Of a DNA stretch of 64,000 bases, positions 28,955 through 39,374 are shown piece by piece (the first letter of the stretch is position 1; the number at the start of each line of letters is the position of its first letter). The position numbers and the translations under genes are program-made. The DNA comes from Roseiflexus sp. (GTDB lineage: Bacteria; Chloroflexota; Chloroflexia; Chloroflexales; Roseiflexaceae). Under the pieces are notes generated by a model. It was not told the DNA's origin. It was given only the letters and a program-made list of their open reading frames with translations, and did not search any database. The stretch is from NCBI GenBank assembly GCA_017743475.1, contig JAGHYV010000009.1, forward strand, positions 1 to 64,000. The letters are read 5' to 3'.

Positions 28955-29512
28955 ATGTCACTTATCGCTGGCAACCTTGGAGTCGTTCAGCGGACCCTTG
29001 ATGCGCATCACTTCGCATGGGCAGTGTGCGCTGGTGCAGCAGCACATCTCTACGGCAACCGACGCCCGATCCAGGATATCGATATTCTCATTGAGCCAGG
29101 AAAGTTGTCTGAGGTTGTTCGGTTGCTGGATCGGCAGCAGAAGGTTGTACAGTTCGACGGTCAACGCATTCTCTGGCGCAGTATCAAGATTTTCGATGAT
29201 TTGACCATCCGGCGCGGGCGAGATGTCTATCCATTTGTACTCGATGCCGATATGCGCGGTCGGGTGCGCCGCCTGCCGTTGCTTGGCTCACTGGTGCCGG
29301 TGCTGTCGCCAGAGGATGTCCTGGTGCACAAAGCGTTGCTGGCGCGCGGTTCGGAGGAGGGGAAGCACGATATTGCTGATGCCACCGCTATTGCGCGCCG
29401 CCAGATGCTCGATCTGGACTATATCCGGCGGCGGCTGGCGCTCATGCGGGTTGATGGCGCAGCGGCGAACCTGCTTGCGCGAGTAGGCGTCGATCTGAGT
29501 ACTGGCGGGTAA
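28955..29512 (+). CDS. Nucleotidyltransferase-fold protein
   Basis: WAVCAGAAAHLYGNRRPIQDIDILIE: G-x-A and DxD-like pattern. Confidence 0.7.
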   Translation: MSLIAGNLGVVQRTLDAHHFAWAVCAGAAAHLYGNRRPIQDIDILIEPGKLSEVVRLLDRQQKVVQFDGQRILWRSIKIFDDLTIRRGRDVYPFVLDADMRGRVRRLPLLGSLVPVLSPEDVLVHKALLARGSEEGKHDIADATAIARRQMLDLDYIRRRLALMRVDGAAANLLARVGVDLSTGG

Positions 29513-29580
29513 CGGTCTGACTGCGCACGAGAGGCCCTGTTCGGGTTGCCTGAGTTGAAACAATGACCAGATATGACATG

Positions 29581-29609
29581 CAAACAGGAGGGGTGCACCC
29601 TCCTGTTTG
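29581..29609. terminator. Bidirectional terminator-like hairpin between convergent genes
   Basis: CAAACAGGAGGG-gtgca-CCCTCCTGTTTG, 12-bp perfect stem with 5-nt loop, between the 29512 (+) and 29637 (-) gene ends. Confidence 0.75.
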
Positions 29610-29636
29610 TCTTCACCTTGCCGATTAGCGACAGTG

Positions 29637-32600
29637 TCACTTTTCCTGATCGCCACCGTCAGGTGAGATCACTGCATCCCTATTGACCTGATTGTCGGAG
29701 TCGCCATCGTTCTCTTCACCATCTTCGCCATTGCTGCCGATCAGAGCCCGCAACCGGCGCCGCAACGCCTCATCGGCTTCACGGTCCGGTCGTCCCTGCT
29801 CGACAACCGCTGTACTGGTCGCAGGCGCAACATTCGCCAGTTCGCCAATGATCTCCTCAGCTAGCTGGCGTCGCTTCTCGATCCCTGTGCCTGCCGGAAT
29901 GAGTTTACCGATGACGACATTCTCCTTCAGCCCTCGCAGGTAATCCACCTTGCCGCTGATCGCTGCTTCGGTCAGCACGCGAGTCGTCTCCTGGAATGAC
30001 GCCGCAGCCAGGAAACTATCGGTCGTTAGCGACGCCTTAGTAATGCCCAACAGCATGGTTGACGCTGTCGCCGGATCACCGCCCTGACTGATGATTTCAG
30101 CATTCTTCCGTACGAACTCCGTCGAGTCGATCAGTTCACCTGGCAGGTAATCGGTGTCGCCCGGCTCTTCGATCCGCACACGGCGCAGCATCTGGCGCAC
30201 AATGACTTCGATATGCTTGTCGTTAATATCAACGCCCTGCGAGCGATACACCTTCTGCGCCTCATTGACCAGATAGCGCTGCACTGCTTCGCGCCCCTGG
30301 AGTGCAAGAAGTTCCTGCGGATCGGCAGAACCCTCAGTCAGGTGCTGCCCGGCAACGACGCGTACGCCGTTCTCGATGCCTGGCGCCAGGCGCGCCGTGT
30401 GCGGCGCCACCACCTCGCGCACCTCACGCTCTTCGTTGATGACGCTGATCTGTCCGGCGCCAATGCGCACAACACCGGCAATGCGTGCGACGATCGGTTC
30501 GCCATTGAGGTCTGCCCGATTGCTCTGCGCCAGCACATCACCCTCGTTCACCTGCGCCCCATCTGCCACTACTGGCACATAGTGTGGCGGCAGTTCATAA
30601 TCGTCGGTGTAGAATTCGGTTGAGACGACGCGGATCTTCCGCACCTCGTCTTCGCGCACCAATTCGACGATGCCATCAATCTCCGCCAGGATTGCCTTGC
30701 CCTTCGGCGTGCGCGCCTCGAAGATCTCCTGAACACGCGGCAAACCCTGGGTAATGTCGTCTGCCGACGCTACACCGCCCGTATGGAAGGTGCGCAGCGT
30801 CAGCTGAGTGCCTGGTTCACCAATCGACTGTGCAGCAATAATGCCGACCGCTTCGCCGATATCGACCAGTTTGCCGGTTGCCAGATTACGCCCGTAGCAC
30901 ATACGGCAGATGCCATAATCGGCCTTGCATGCCAGCGGTGAGCGGACGTAAACCGTATCGATGGCAAGTTCCTTGCACTTCTGCACCAGCGCCTCATCGA
31001 TCTCATCATTACGATTGGCAAGGATCTCACCTGTTCGTGGATCGACCAGCGGCGCTGCCAGCAGACGACCCAGGATACGCTGCTCGAAGTCCTGCAGGAC
31101 TTCGCGGTCATCGGCGCGGTAGATCCACAATCCCTCATCAGTCCCACAGTCGTCAATCGTCACGATGTTGTCCTGTGCCACATCGATCAGGCGGCGGGTC
31201 AGATACCCGGCATCCGCCGTGCGCAGCGCGGTATCCGCCAGACCTTTTCGTCCACCGTGGGTCGACACAAAGTATTCGAGCACTGAAAGACCTTCACGGA
31301 AGTTGCTCTTGATCGGCAGTTCGATGATCCGACCGGTCGGGTCGGACATCAAGCCGCGCATGCCAGCCATCTGGCTCAACTGATTAATATTCCCACGAGC
31401 TGCAGAGTTGACCATCATCGCCACCGGACCGAACGGATTCAGATGCTGCTTGACCGCTTCGGTGGTCTGTTTGGTGGCATTTTGCCAGATTTCCACGATT
31501 TCGCGATAGCGTTCTTCTTCAGTAATCAATCCTCGACGGAACTGTCGTTCCACTTCGGCGACACGCTTCTCGGCTTCAGCGAGGATCTCCTGTTTCTTCG
31601 GCGGAATTTCGATGTCATCGACGCCAATTGTCATACCGCCGCGCGTTGCATACTTGAATCCCAGCGTCTTGATCCGGTCGGCTTGGCTGGCAGTCATTTC
31701 TGAACCGAAGTATCGCGCCAGATCGTCGCGCGGGCGGTCGCCATACATCGCGCGAATCGTGTCGAGATCAGCTTCTGTCAGATTGTTGAGATTCGTGTAG
31801 TATTTGTAGCAATCGGCGATGATCTCGCGTAACCCTTTTTTGGCGATCAGGCGGTTGCGGAAGCGTAATGGTTCAAGCAGTTCGTTGTTGAAGATGATCC
31901 GTCCGACTGTTGTCTCCAGCAACATCCAGGGCGTGCCATTCTCGTCAGGGCTGAGCATGCGCACCGGTCGATCACTTTCACCGTGCAGTGTTCCTGCCAT
32001 ACGGACAAGGATTGGCGCCTGGATGTCGATCAGTCCTTTGTCATACGCTAGCAACGCCTCATCGGTTGAAGCAAACATCTTGCCGCTTCCCTTCGCCCCA
32101 TCCTTCACCATCGTCAGGTAGTAACATCCGAGTACAATATCCTGCGATGGTGTGATGATCGGATCACCAGTAGCTGGCGACAACAGGTTGTACTTCGACA
32201 GCATGCGCAAGCGCGCTTCTTCCTGCGCCTTGCGTGAGAGCGGCACATGAACCGCCATCTGGTCGCCATCGAAGTCGGCATTGAATGCCGCGCAGACAAG
32301 CGGATGCAACTGGATCGCCGAACCCTCAATCAGTTTGGCCTCAAACGCCTGAATCGAGAGTCGGTGCAGTGATGGAGCGCGATTCAGCAGCACCAGGTAG
32401 TCTTTGATTACCTCTTCGAGCACGTCCCACACCTCAGGGCGAACACGCTCGACGATACGTTTGGCGCTCTTGATGTTATGGGCGAACCCCTTCTCCACCA
32501 GGCGACGCATTACAAACGGCTTGAACAATTCAAGCGCCATTTTCTTAGGTAGACCGCACTGGTGCAGTTTCAGGTCTGGTCCGACGACAATCACCGAGCG

Positions 32601-34151
32601 TCCTGAGTAGTCGACGCGCTTACCGAGCAGGTTCTGGCGGAAGCGACCCTGCTTACCTTTGAGCATATCGCTCAGGCTCTTCAGGCGATGCTTTCCCTTG
32701 CCCGACACAGCGCGCCCGCGGCGCCCATTGTCGATCAGTGCATCAACCGCTTCCTGGAGCATGCGCTTCTCATTGCGCACGATGATCTCAGGCGCGTTGA
32801 GTTCCATCAGGCGCTTCAGGCGATTATTGCGGTTGATGACGCGACGGTACAGGTCGTTGAGATCGCTGGTAGCGAAACGACCGCCATCGAGTTGCACCAT
32901 CGGGCGCAGGTCAGGCGGAATGACTGGCAGTACCGTCAGGATCATCCACTCGGGACGATTGCCACTCTTGCGGAACGCTTCGACCACGCGCAGGCGTTTG
33001 GTCGCCTTCTTGCGCCGCTGTCCCTGCGTGGTATACACCTCGTTCTGCAATTCTTCTGCCAGTTTATCGAGGTCAATTGTGCGCACGATCAGGTCGCGCA
33101 CTGCTCCTGCGCCCATATCGGCTCGAAACACACCCGGCGCGATCTCACGCAGCGCACGGTACTCCTGTTCATTCAGAATGCGCTTCAGTTTGATCGAGTC
33201 GATCTGTTCGAGGCGCTCTTTTTCCTCGCGCACCAGGCGATCAAGTTCGCTCTGCAAGCGTTCCTGCAGGCGCTCCCGTTCCTGGCTGGCTTCATACTCC
33301 TTGCGCTCGCGTTCGGCGCCAGTCAACTGCTCGGCATCCTCAAGATCACGCTGCTTGCGCTGTTCAAGCGTCTCAAGTTCCTGATCGAGCAATTCATCGA
33401 GCGCATCGAGAGTCTTTTCAGTGATAATTTCACCCTCTTCGATCAGCACTGTTCCGCGGAAGAGAATGTCTTCCTCTGCTGCCTCCCCCTGCTTCTCTTC
33501 GAGATCGCTTCGCAAGCGTTCCGCTTCGGCGCTGATCTCATCGCGCAGGCGGCGATATTCCTCCTCAATCCGCCGCTGCGTTGTGATCTGGGCGCTCTCC
33601 ATGCCGCCGAGATCCTGGGTCAGCTGGGTCGAGAGCTCGATCTGCTTGCTCTCGGCTTCCTTCTGGATGCGCTCGCGCTTTTCGCGGTACTCTGCCTGCA
33701 ACGCCTCACGCACTTGCGCCTTCAACTCCTCATCGACGTGCACAATCATGTATGAGGCGAAGTACAGCACACGCTCCAGGTTACGCGGCGAAATGTCGAG
33801 CAGCAGACCAAGGCGGCTTGGTGTGCCCTTCACAAACCAGATATGCGATACCGGCGACGCCAGCGAAATATGTCCCATGCGCTCACGTCGCACCTTCGAG
33901 CGGGTCACTTCAACACCGCACTTGTCGCAGACGACGCCCTTATAGCGCACACGCTTATACTTGCCACAGTAGCATTCCCAGTCCTTAGTTGGACCAAAGA
34001 TGCGCTCACAGAACAGACCGTCGCGTTCAGGTTTCAGCGTGCGGTAGTTGATCGTCTCCGGCTTGGTCACCTCGCCGTGCGACCAGCTCAGGATATCTTC
34101 AGGCGATGCGAGACTGATGCGGATGGCGCTAAAATCATTGATTTCAAGCAT
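29637..34151 (-). CDS. rpoC: DNA-directed RNA polymerase subunit beta'
   Basis: [16 protein letters not shown]; zinc-ribbon [41 protein letters not shown]. Confidence 0.98.
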   Translation of the reverse strand: MLEINDFSAIRISLASPEDILSWSHGEVTKPETINYRTLKPERDGLFCERIFGPTKDWECYCGKYKRVRYKGVVCDKCGVEVTRSKVRRERMGHISLASPVSHIWFVKGTPSRLGLLLDISPRNLERVLYFASYMIVHVDEELKAQVREALQAEYREKRERIQKEAESKQIELSTQLTQDLGGMESAQITTQRRIEEEYRRLRDEISAEAERLRSDLEEKQGEAAEEDILFRGTVLIEEGEIITEKTLDALDELLDQELETLEQRKQRDLEDAEQLTGAERERKEYEASQERERLQERLQSELDRLVREEKERLEQIDSIKLKRILNEQEYRALREIAPGVFRADMGAGAVRDLIVRTIDLDKLAEELQNEVYTTQGQRRKKATKRLRVVEAFRKSGNRPEWMILTVLPVIPPDLRPMVQLDGGRFATSDLNDLYRRVINRNNRLKRLMELNAPEIIVRNEKRMLQEAVDALIDNGRRGRAVSGKGKHRLKSLSDMLKGKQGRFRQNLLGKRVDYSGRSVIVVGPDLKLHQCGLPKKMALELFKPFVMRRLVEKGFAHNIKSAKRIVERVRPEVWDVLEEVIKDYLVLLNRAPSLHRLSIQAFEAKLIEGSAIQLHPLVCAAFNADFDGDQMAVHVPLSRKAQEEARLRMLSKYNLLSPATGDPIITPSQDIVLGCYYLTMVKDGAKGSGKMFASTDEALLAYDKGLIDIQAPILVRMAGTLHGESDRPVRMLSPDENGTPWMLLETTVGRIIFNNELLEPLRFRNRLIAKKGLREIIADCYKYYTNLNNLTEADLDTIRAMYGDRPRDDLARYFGSEMTASQADRIKTLGFKYATRGGMTIGVDDIEIPPKKQEILAEAEKRVAEVERQFRRGLITEEERYREIVEIWQNATKQTTEAVKQHLNPFGPVAMMVNSAARGNINQLSQMAGMRGLMSDPTGRIIELPIKSNFREGLSVLEYFVSTHGGRKGLADTALRTADAGYLTRRLIDVAQDNIVTIDDCGTDEGLWIYRADDREVLQDFEQRILGRLLAAPLVDPRTGEILANRNDEIDEALVQKCKELAIDTVYVRSPLACKADYGICRMCYGRNLATGKLVDIGEAVGIIAAQSIGEPGTQLTLRTFHTGGVASADDITQGLPRVQEIFEARTPKGKAILAEIDGIVELVREDEVRKIRVVSTEFYTDDYELPPHYVPVVADGAQVNEGDVLAQSNRADLNGEPIVARIAGVVRIGAGQISVINEEREVREVVAPHTARLAPGIENGVRVVAGQHLTEGSADPQELLALQGREAVQRYLVNEAQKVYRSQGVDINDKHIEVIVRQMLRRVRIEEPGDTDYLPGELIDSTEFVRKNAEIISQGGDPATASTMLLGITKASLTTDSFLAAASFQETTRVLTEAAISGKVDYLRGLKENVVIGKLIPAGTGIEKRRQLAEEIIGELANVAPATSTAVVEQGRPDREADEALRRRLRALIGSNGEDGEENDGDSDNQVNRDAVISPDGGDQEK

Positions 34152-34237
34152 TGTTCTCTCCCAATGGCATGCGCCCGTTCAGATAAACACGCACCCTCCC
34201 ACCAGCTGACGCGCCAGCGGGAGGGGCAGAATGGCGC

Positions 34238-37200
34238 TTAGAATTCCCCACGCTCCATGCCCGACAGATTGATCCCATCGAGCGCTGCCAGATCACTATC
34301 CCCATCGTCGGTCAGCTCCACCGGCGTCTCGTCGGCGCTCAGCACTTCGACCGACAGACCGAGCGACTGCAACTCCTTGATCAGCACCTTGAAGCTTTCT
34401 GGCACGCCAGCTTCCTGGATCGGCTCACCCTTCACGATCGCCTCATATGTCTTCACGCGACCCACCACGTCGTCCGACTTCACGGTAAGCATTTCCTGGA
34501 GAGTGTAGGCTGCGCCGTATGCTTCCAGCGCCCAGACTTCCATTTCGCCGAAGCGCTGACCACCAAACTGCGCCTTGCCGCCCAGCGGTTGTTGCGTGAC
34601 CAGACTGTATGGACCGGTCGAGCGTGCGTGGATCTTGTCTTCCACCAGGTGTGCCAGTTTCATCATATAGATATACCCGACGGTCACTGGCTGATCGAAT
34701 GGCTCACCGGTACGCCCGTCATAGAGAGTAATCTTGCCATCAGGCGGCAGATCGGCGCGTTTGAGCCATTCCTTGATCTCTGCCTCACTCGCGCCATCGA
34801 ACACCGGTGTGGCGACGCGATAGCCAAGGCGAGCAGCAGCCCACCCTAGATGCGTCTCCAGAATCTGACCGATGTTCATACGGCTCGGTACTCCGATCGG
34901 GTTCAAGATGATATCGACTGGCGTCCCGTCGGGCAGAAACGGCATATCCTCGATGGGCAGGATGCGACTGACGACGCCCTTGTTCCCATGGCGACCGGCC
35001 ATCTTATCACCTGCCGAGATCTTACGCTTCTGACACAGCAACACATCGACGCGCTGATTGACGCCGACCGGCAGTTCAACATCGTCATCGCGGGTAAAGA
35101 CTTTAACATCGATAACCTTGCCGCGCACGCCGTTCGGCACTCGCAGCGACGAGTCCTTCACCTCGCGCGCCTTTTCGCCAAAAATGGCACGCAACAGACG
35201 CTCCTCAGCTGTGAGATCAGTTTCACCTTTCGGTGTAATCTTGCCGACGAGAATATCGTTCGGTTGAACCTCGGCACCAATATAGATGATGCCGCGATCA
35301 TCCAGATTACGCAGGCTATCCTGCCCGACATTCGGAATATCGCGGGTGATCTCTTCCGGTCCCAGTTTGGTATCGCGCGCTTCGACCTCATACTTTTCGA
35401 TATGGATCGAAGTGAAAATATCTTCGCGCACCAGGCGTTCCGACACCAGAATGGCGTCCTCGAAGTTGCCGCCCTCCCACGGCATGAATGCAACCAGTAC
35501 ATTCTGCCCGAGTGCCAGTTCACCGTTATCGGTGCTAGAACTGTCAGCAATGATGTCGCCCTTACGCACACGCTGACCACGCGACACAATCGGGCGCTGA
35601 TTGATACAGGTGTCCTGGTTCGAGCGCATAAACTTACGCAGGCGGTACGACCGCTCATTGCCGTCGTCCTCCAGGATCACGATCTCATCAGCAGTCGCCG
35701 AAAGAACGACACCATCGGCCTTGGCAATTACCACCTGCCCGCTATCGCGTGCTGCCACATACTCCATGCCGGTGCCGACGATCGGCGCATCAGGGCGCAG
35801 GAGCGGAACCGCCTGTCGCTGCATATTCGACCCCATCAGCGCGCGGTTAGCGTCATCGTGCTCCAAAAAGGGGATCAGCGCCGTTGACACGCTGACCACC
35901 TGTTTGGGTGACACATCCATATAATCGACGCGCTCAATCGGCACATCATCAAAATCACCAGCGTGGCGCACCGACACGGTTCCTTCGAGGAAGCGATTGT
36001 GCTCGTCAAGCGGCGCGTTCGCCTGAACGATGACAAACTTGTCTTCCTCGTCGGCGGAGAGATAATCCACTTCCTGCGAGACAACGGGGCGGATCTTGAT
36101 CGTCTTCAACGGTGTTTCGACGATCCGCTCTGCCAGAGCGCGGTTCACTTCTTGCCCGGCGCGGGCAATCACTTCACCAGTATTTGGATCAACTACATCC
36201 TCACGCAGAATCTGCCCGCGCAGCAGCGCAACCGCTATCCGGCGCGCAACCGCGGCATCGACACGCGTGCCGCGCATGGCGATCAACTCGCCGGTGCGCA
36301 GGTCGCGCACGTCACGCAACAGCAGTCCCTGGCGCTCCCACTCGCTAGCGTTTGGCACCTCGCGGTACACCTTGCGATACGGCGTCTCCAGGAAGCCCAT
36401 TTCATTGACCCGCGCATAGGTGGACATGGTGCCGATCAGACCAATGTTTGGTCCTTCCGGCGTTTCCACCGGGCAGATGCGCCCGTAGTGCGAGTGGTGC
36501 ACGTCGCGCACCTCAAACCCGGCGCGATCGCGACTGAGACCACCCGGACCGAGGGCGGAGAGGCGGCGCTTGTGGGTCAATTCCGCCAATGGGTTTGTCT
36601 GATCCATGAACTGCGAGAGTTGCGCCCCGCCGAAGAACTCGCGCATTGCTGCGACAACTGGGCGGATATTGATCAGTGCATTCGGTGTTGCCGTCTCTGG
36701 GTCCTGCAGCGACATGCGCTCTTTGATCACGCGCTCCATCCGCAGCAGACCGACACGGAACTGTTGCTGGATCAATTCGCCGACGGTGCGCACGCGGCGG
36801 TTGCCGAGGTGATCGATATCATCAGCGCGCAGTCCTGGCGTACCGTTGTTCAGTTGAATCATGCGCTCAACAATCTTAAAAATATCGTCGGGCAGCAACA
36901 CGCGCACCTTCAGGTCGGGCGCCTGACGACGCACTTCAGGGCGAGTATCCTTCTCCCAAAGGTTCTTATTCAATTTGTAGCGCCCGACTCGCGACAGGTC
37001 GTAACGGCGTGGATTGAAGAGCAACGCCTCAATCAAATTGCGCGCGTTATCGAGGGTTGGCGGATCGCCCGGTCGCAGACGCTTGTACAACTCCAGCAAT
37101 GCCTCCTTCGCATGGCGTGCCGGGTCTTTATCGAGAGTCGCCTTGATATACTGATGGTCGCCCGTCTCCACATGCGCGAACAGTTCTAGTATCTCCTCAT

Positions 37201-37927
37201 CACGCCCGCGCTGGTCGAGTTCGTGATCTGGCGCCCACTGGCCACTGCCGTCAGGATTCGCCCGCCATCCAAGAACGGCGCGCAGGAGGATCGTGACCGG
37301 AATTTTGCGCTTGCGATCAACTTTGACGGAAATGACATCACGCTTGTTGGTCTCAAACTCGAGCCATGCGCCACGACTGGGGATCAGTTTTGCTGAATGT
37401 AGACTGCGCCCGGATGTTGGATCCTTCTCCTCTTTGAAGTAGACGCCCGGCGAACGGATCAACTGGGAAACCACTACACGCTCGGCGCCGTTGATAACAA
37501 AGGTGCCGTTCTCTGTCATCAACGGGAAATCGCCCAGGAAGATTTCGCTCTCCTTCAGCTCGCCAGTGCTTAGGATACGCAACTGCACGTTGACCCGGAT
37601 CGGTGCAGAATAGGTAATCCCCCGTTCGCGGCACTCATGCTCGTTGTAGCGCGGTTCCCCGAAGTGATAATCGAGGAAGCGCAGTTCCATATTTTTGCCG
37701 GTGAAATCGGTGATCGGCGAGATTTCCTCAAATAGTTCGCGCAGCCCTTCTTTGCGGAACCACTCGAAACTGCTCAGTTGCGTTTCAATCAGTCTGGGCA
37801 ATTCGATGGCGTTTGGAATGCGCGCGAATGAATAGCGCTCAATCTTGCCGCGATGCAGCGTATCAATGCCGGTATCGTTCGGCACAATCAGCGGCTGGAG
37901 CACAACACTTTGAGTCAACGGGGGCAT
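34238..37927 (-). CDS. rpoB: DNA-directed RNA polymerase subunit beta
   Basis: [53 protein letters not shown]; likely ATG at 37927. Confidence 0.98.
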   Translation of the reverse strand: MPPLTQSVVLQPLIVPNDTGIDTLHRGKIERYSFARIPNAIELPRLIETQLSSFEWFRKEGLRELFEEISPITDFTGKNMELRFLDYHFGEPRYNEHECRERGITYSAPIRVNVQLRILSTGELKESEIFLGDFPLMTENGTFVINGAERVVVSQLIRSPGVYFKEEKDPTSGRSLHSAKLIPSRGAWLEFETNKRDVISVKVDRKRKIPVTILLRAVLGWRANPDGSGQWAPDHELDQRGRDEEILELFAHVETGDHQYIKATLDKDPARHAKEALLELYKRLRPGDPPTLDNARNLIEALLFNPRRYDLSRVGRYKLNKNLWEKDTRPEVRRQAPDLKVRVLLPDDIFKIVERMIQLNNGTPGLRADDIDHLGNRRVRTVGELIQQQFRVGLLRMERVIKERMSLQDPETATPNALINIRPVVAAMREFFGGAQLSQFMDQTNPLAELTHKRRLSALGPGGLSRDRAGFEVRDVHHSHYGRICPVETPEGPNIGLIGTMSTYARVNEMGFLETPYRKVYREVPNASEWERQGLLLRDVRDLRTGELIAMRGTRVDAAVARRIAVALLRGQILREDVVDPNTGEVIARAGQEVNRALAERIVETPLKTIKIRPVVSQEVDYLSADEEDKFVIVQANAPLDEHNRFLEGTVSVRHAGDFDDVPIERVDYMDVSPKQVVSVSTALIPFLEHDDANRALMGSNMQRQAVPLLRPDAPIVGTGMEYVAARDSGQVVIAKADGVVLSATADEIVILEDDGNERSYRLRKFMRSNQDTCINQRPIVSRGQRVRKGDIIADSSSTDNGELALGQNVLVAFMPWEGGNFEDAILVSERLVREDIFTSIHIEKYEVEARDTKLGPEEITRDIPNVGQDSLRNLDDRGIIYIGAEVQPNDILVGKITPKGETDLTAEERLLRAIFGEKAREVKDSSLRVPNGVRGKVIDVKVFTRDDDVELPVGVNQRVDVLLCQKRKISAGDKMAGRHGNKGVVSRILPIEDMPFLPDGTPVDIILNPIGVPSRMNIGQILETHLGWAAARLGYRVATPVFDGASEAEIKEWLKRADLPPDGKITLYDGRTGEPFDQPVTVGYIYMMKLAHLVEDKIHARSTGPYSLVTQQPLGGKAQFGGQRFGEMEVWALEAYGAAYTLQEMLTVKSDDVVGRVKTYEAIVKGEPIQEAGVPESFKVLIKELQSLGLSVEVLSADETPVELTDDGDSDLAALDGINLSGMERGEF

Positions 37928-38227
37928 TGGCACCTCGCTCTTGCTTGTCAGTCGCCATAGAACCCGCCAGAGTTCAGACCCTTGACACAGGACAACCCTG
38001 GCGCTCTCTGCGTTCACTGGCGCCTGATTGCCGGATACTGGGTTTTTTGACCGTAGAAAACCGAAAACACAAACACAAACTCACGGTGCTATTTCCCTTT
38101 GATGGTAGAGACCGTGGGTTGTGTTCGTGCGTCTGATGGGCTTATCTGGAGATGCGTTTAAATAACGCATTGAGTGCCGGTGAGTTCCTCCTTTGTCCAC
38201 TCCGGCTTTTGCAAATTGCGAAACACA

Positions 38228-38256
38228 ATGATACCACGGTCGTCGAAGGGTGTCAA
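38228..38256 (-). promoter_or_regulatory. Sigma-70-type promoter for rpoBC
   Basis: On the minus strand: TTGACA-N17-TATCAT. Confidence 0.75.
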
Positions 38257-38419
38257 GGAAGATTTGTAACTGTTTACACCTACTGGGGAGCGAGAGCAGA
38301 TTATCAGTCACCTGACAGTGGACGACATTATGTTCGAGATCGAGCGCAAACGTTCGCCCTAGACAGAATGATTTGCAACCTGTGTGCCCTTGCGCTTTGT
38401 GTAATCTGAGCAGTGATGG

Positions 38420-38779
38420 CTAGCGCTCATTCTGCACAGCACGCAGTTCCTGCCAGAGGTAACTGCCTGCCGCCGTGATCGCCGCTACCACGAATGCCAG
38501 CATCAGACCAATGCGTGTATGCGATTCTGTGCTCTGTTCAGCGCGCAACCGCGCTGTGCGCAGGTCAGCGGCAGGCAATCCTTCGATGCCATTGCGCAGG
38601 GCCGTAGCTGCCGAACGCACCAGTTCCTGATGTTCGATAAACAGTAGTGCGCCAGAAATGCCGCGTGCTACGATGAATACCAGCAACCCGGCTATAACGG
38701 CGAATGCCAGGCTTAATGCCACTCGGCGCAGCCATGCGTACCGGGACGCAAATATCAACTTACAATACTGCTTCATCAT
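38420..38779 (-). CDS. Small two-TM membrane protein
   Basis: VALSLAFAVIAGLLVFIVARGISGALLF and IGLMLAFVVAAITAAGSYLW; overlaps the Nudix gene end. Confidence 0.55.
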   Translation of the reverse strand: MMKQYCKLIFASRYAWLRRVALSLAFAVIAGLLVFIVARGISGALLFIEHQELVRSAATALRNGIEGLPAADLRTARLRAEQSTESHTRIGLMLAFVVAAITAAGSYLWQELRAVQNER

Positions 38780-39374
38780 CGCTCAATGTCTGATAGACCA
38801 CACGATGCACAACAGCGCGAAAGCGCCCCCATTCGCGCCAGTTGCCGCCAATCGCTGCATCGAAGCAGTCTGGCGCCGCTTCGAGGGTTGCTGCAAGGAT
38901 TGGCAGTTCCGCCACATTGATTTCACGAAACGCCGCAATGCGCTCATGCGGATCGCGCAATCCGAGTTCGCCGCTGCGCTCGTCGAGCAGAAAGGCAAAG
39001 GTTGCAAACCGTTGCGGCGGGTACACGATGACTGCCAGAAAGCGTCGGATGACGGTCTGCAATCCGGTTTCTTCCTCGACTTCGCGCTGCAATGCAGCCT
39101 CTATCGTTTCACCATGCGTAACCCCGCCGGTCAACAGGCGAAAGCATCCCATTGGATAAAACGTCTTGATTGCCGTAATCAACCGTCCGTTGCGGCGTCG
39201 TACCACCATGCAGACTTCGCCGTAACGGTCAGATCGCGCAATCGGATCGAAGGAAGTGCCGTCGAGCGGTGCAACGATCCGGCGTGGCACTCCGTAACGC
39301 ATTGCCAAAGTATGAATGTCGGCTTCGATAGTAGGGTCGAGCATATCACGACGTCGTTCCAACCGGTCGTCCAA
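38760..39374 (-). CDS. NUDIX hydrolase
   Basis: GGVTHGETIEAALQREVEEETGLQT Nudix box. Confidence 0.92.
   Translation of the reverse strand: MDDRLERRRDMLDPTIEADIHTLAMRYGVPRRIVAPLDGTSFDPIARSDRYGEVCMVVRRRNGRLITAIKTFYPMGCFRLLTGGVTHGETIEAALQREVEEETGLQTVIRRFLAVIVYPPQRFATFAFLLDERSGELGLRDPHERIAAFREINVAELPILAATLEAAPDCFDAAIGGNWREWGRFRAVVHRVVYQTLSDDEAVL

Noticed and set aside
28955-29512. MNT/HEPN or AbiE-type toxin-antitoxin module
   Set aside because: No HEPN or AbiEi-like partner gene is adjacent; only the nucleotidyltransferase-like fold is supported.
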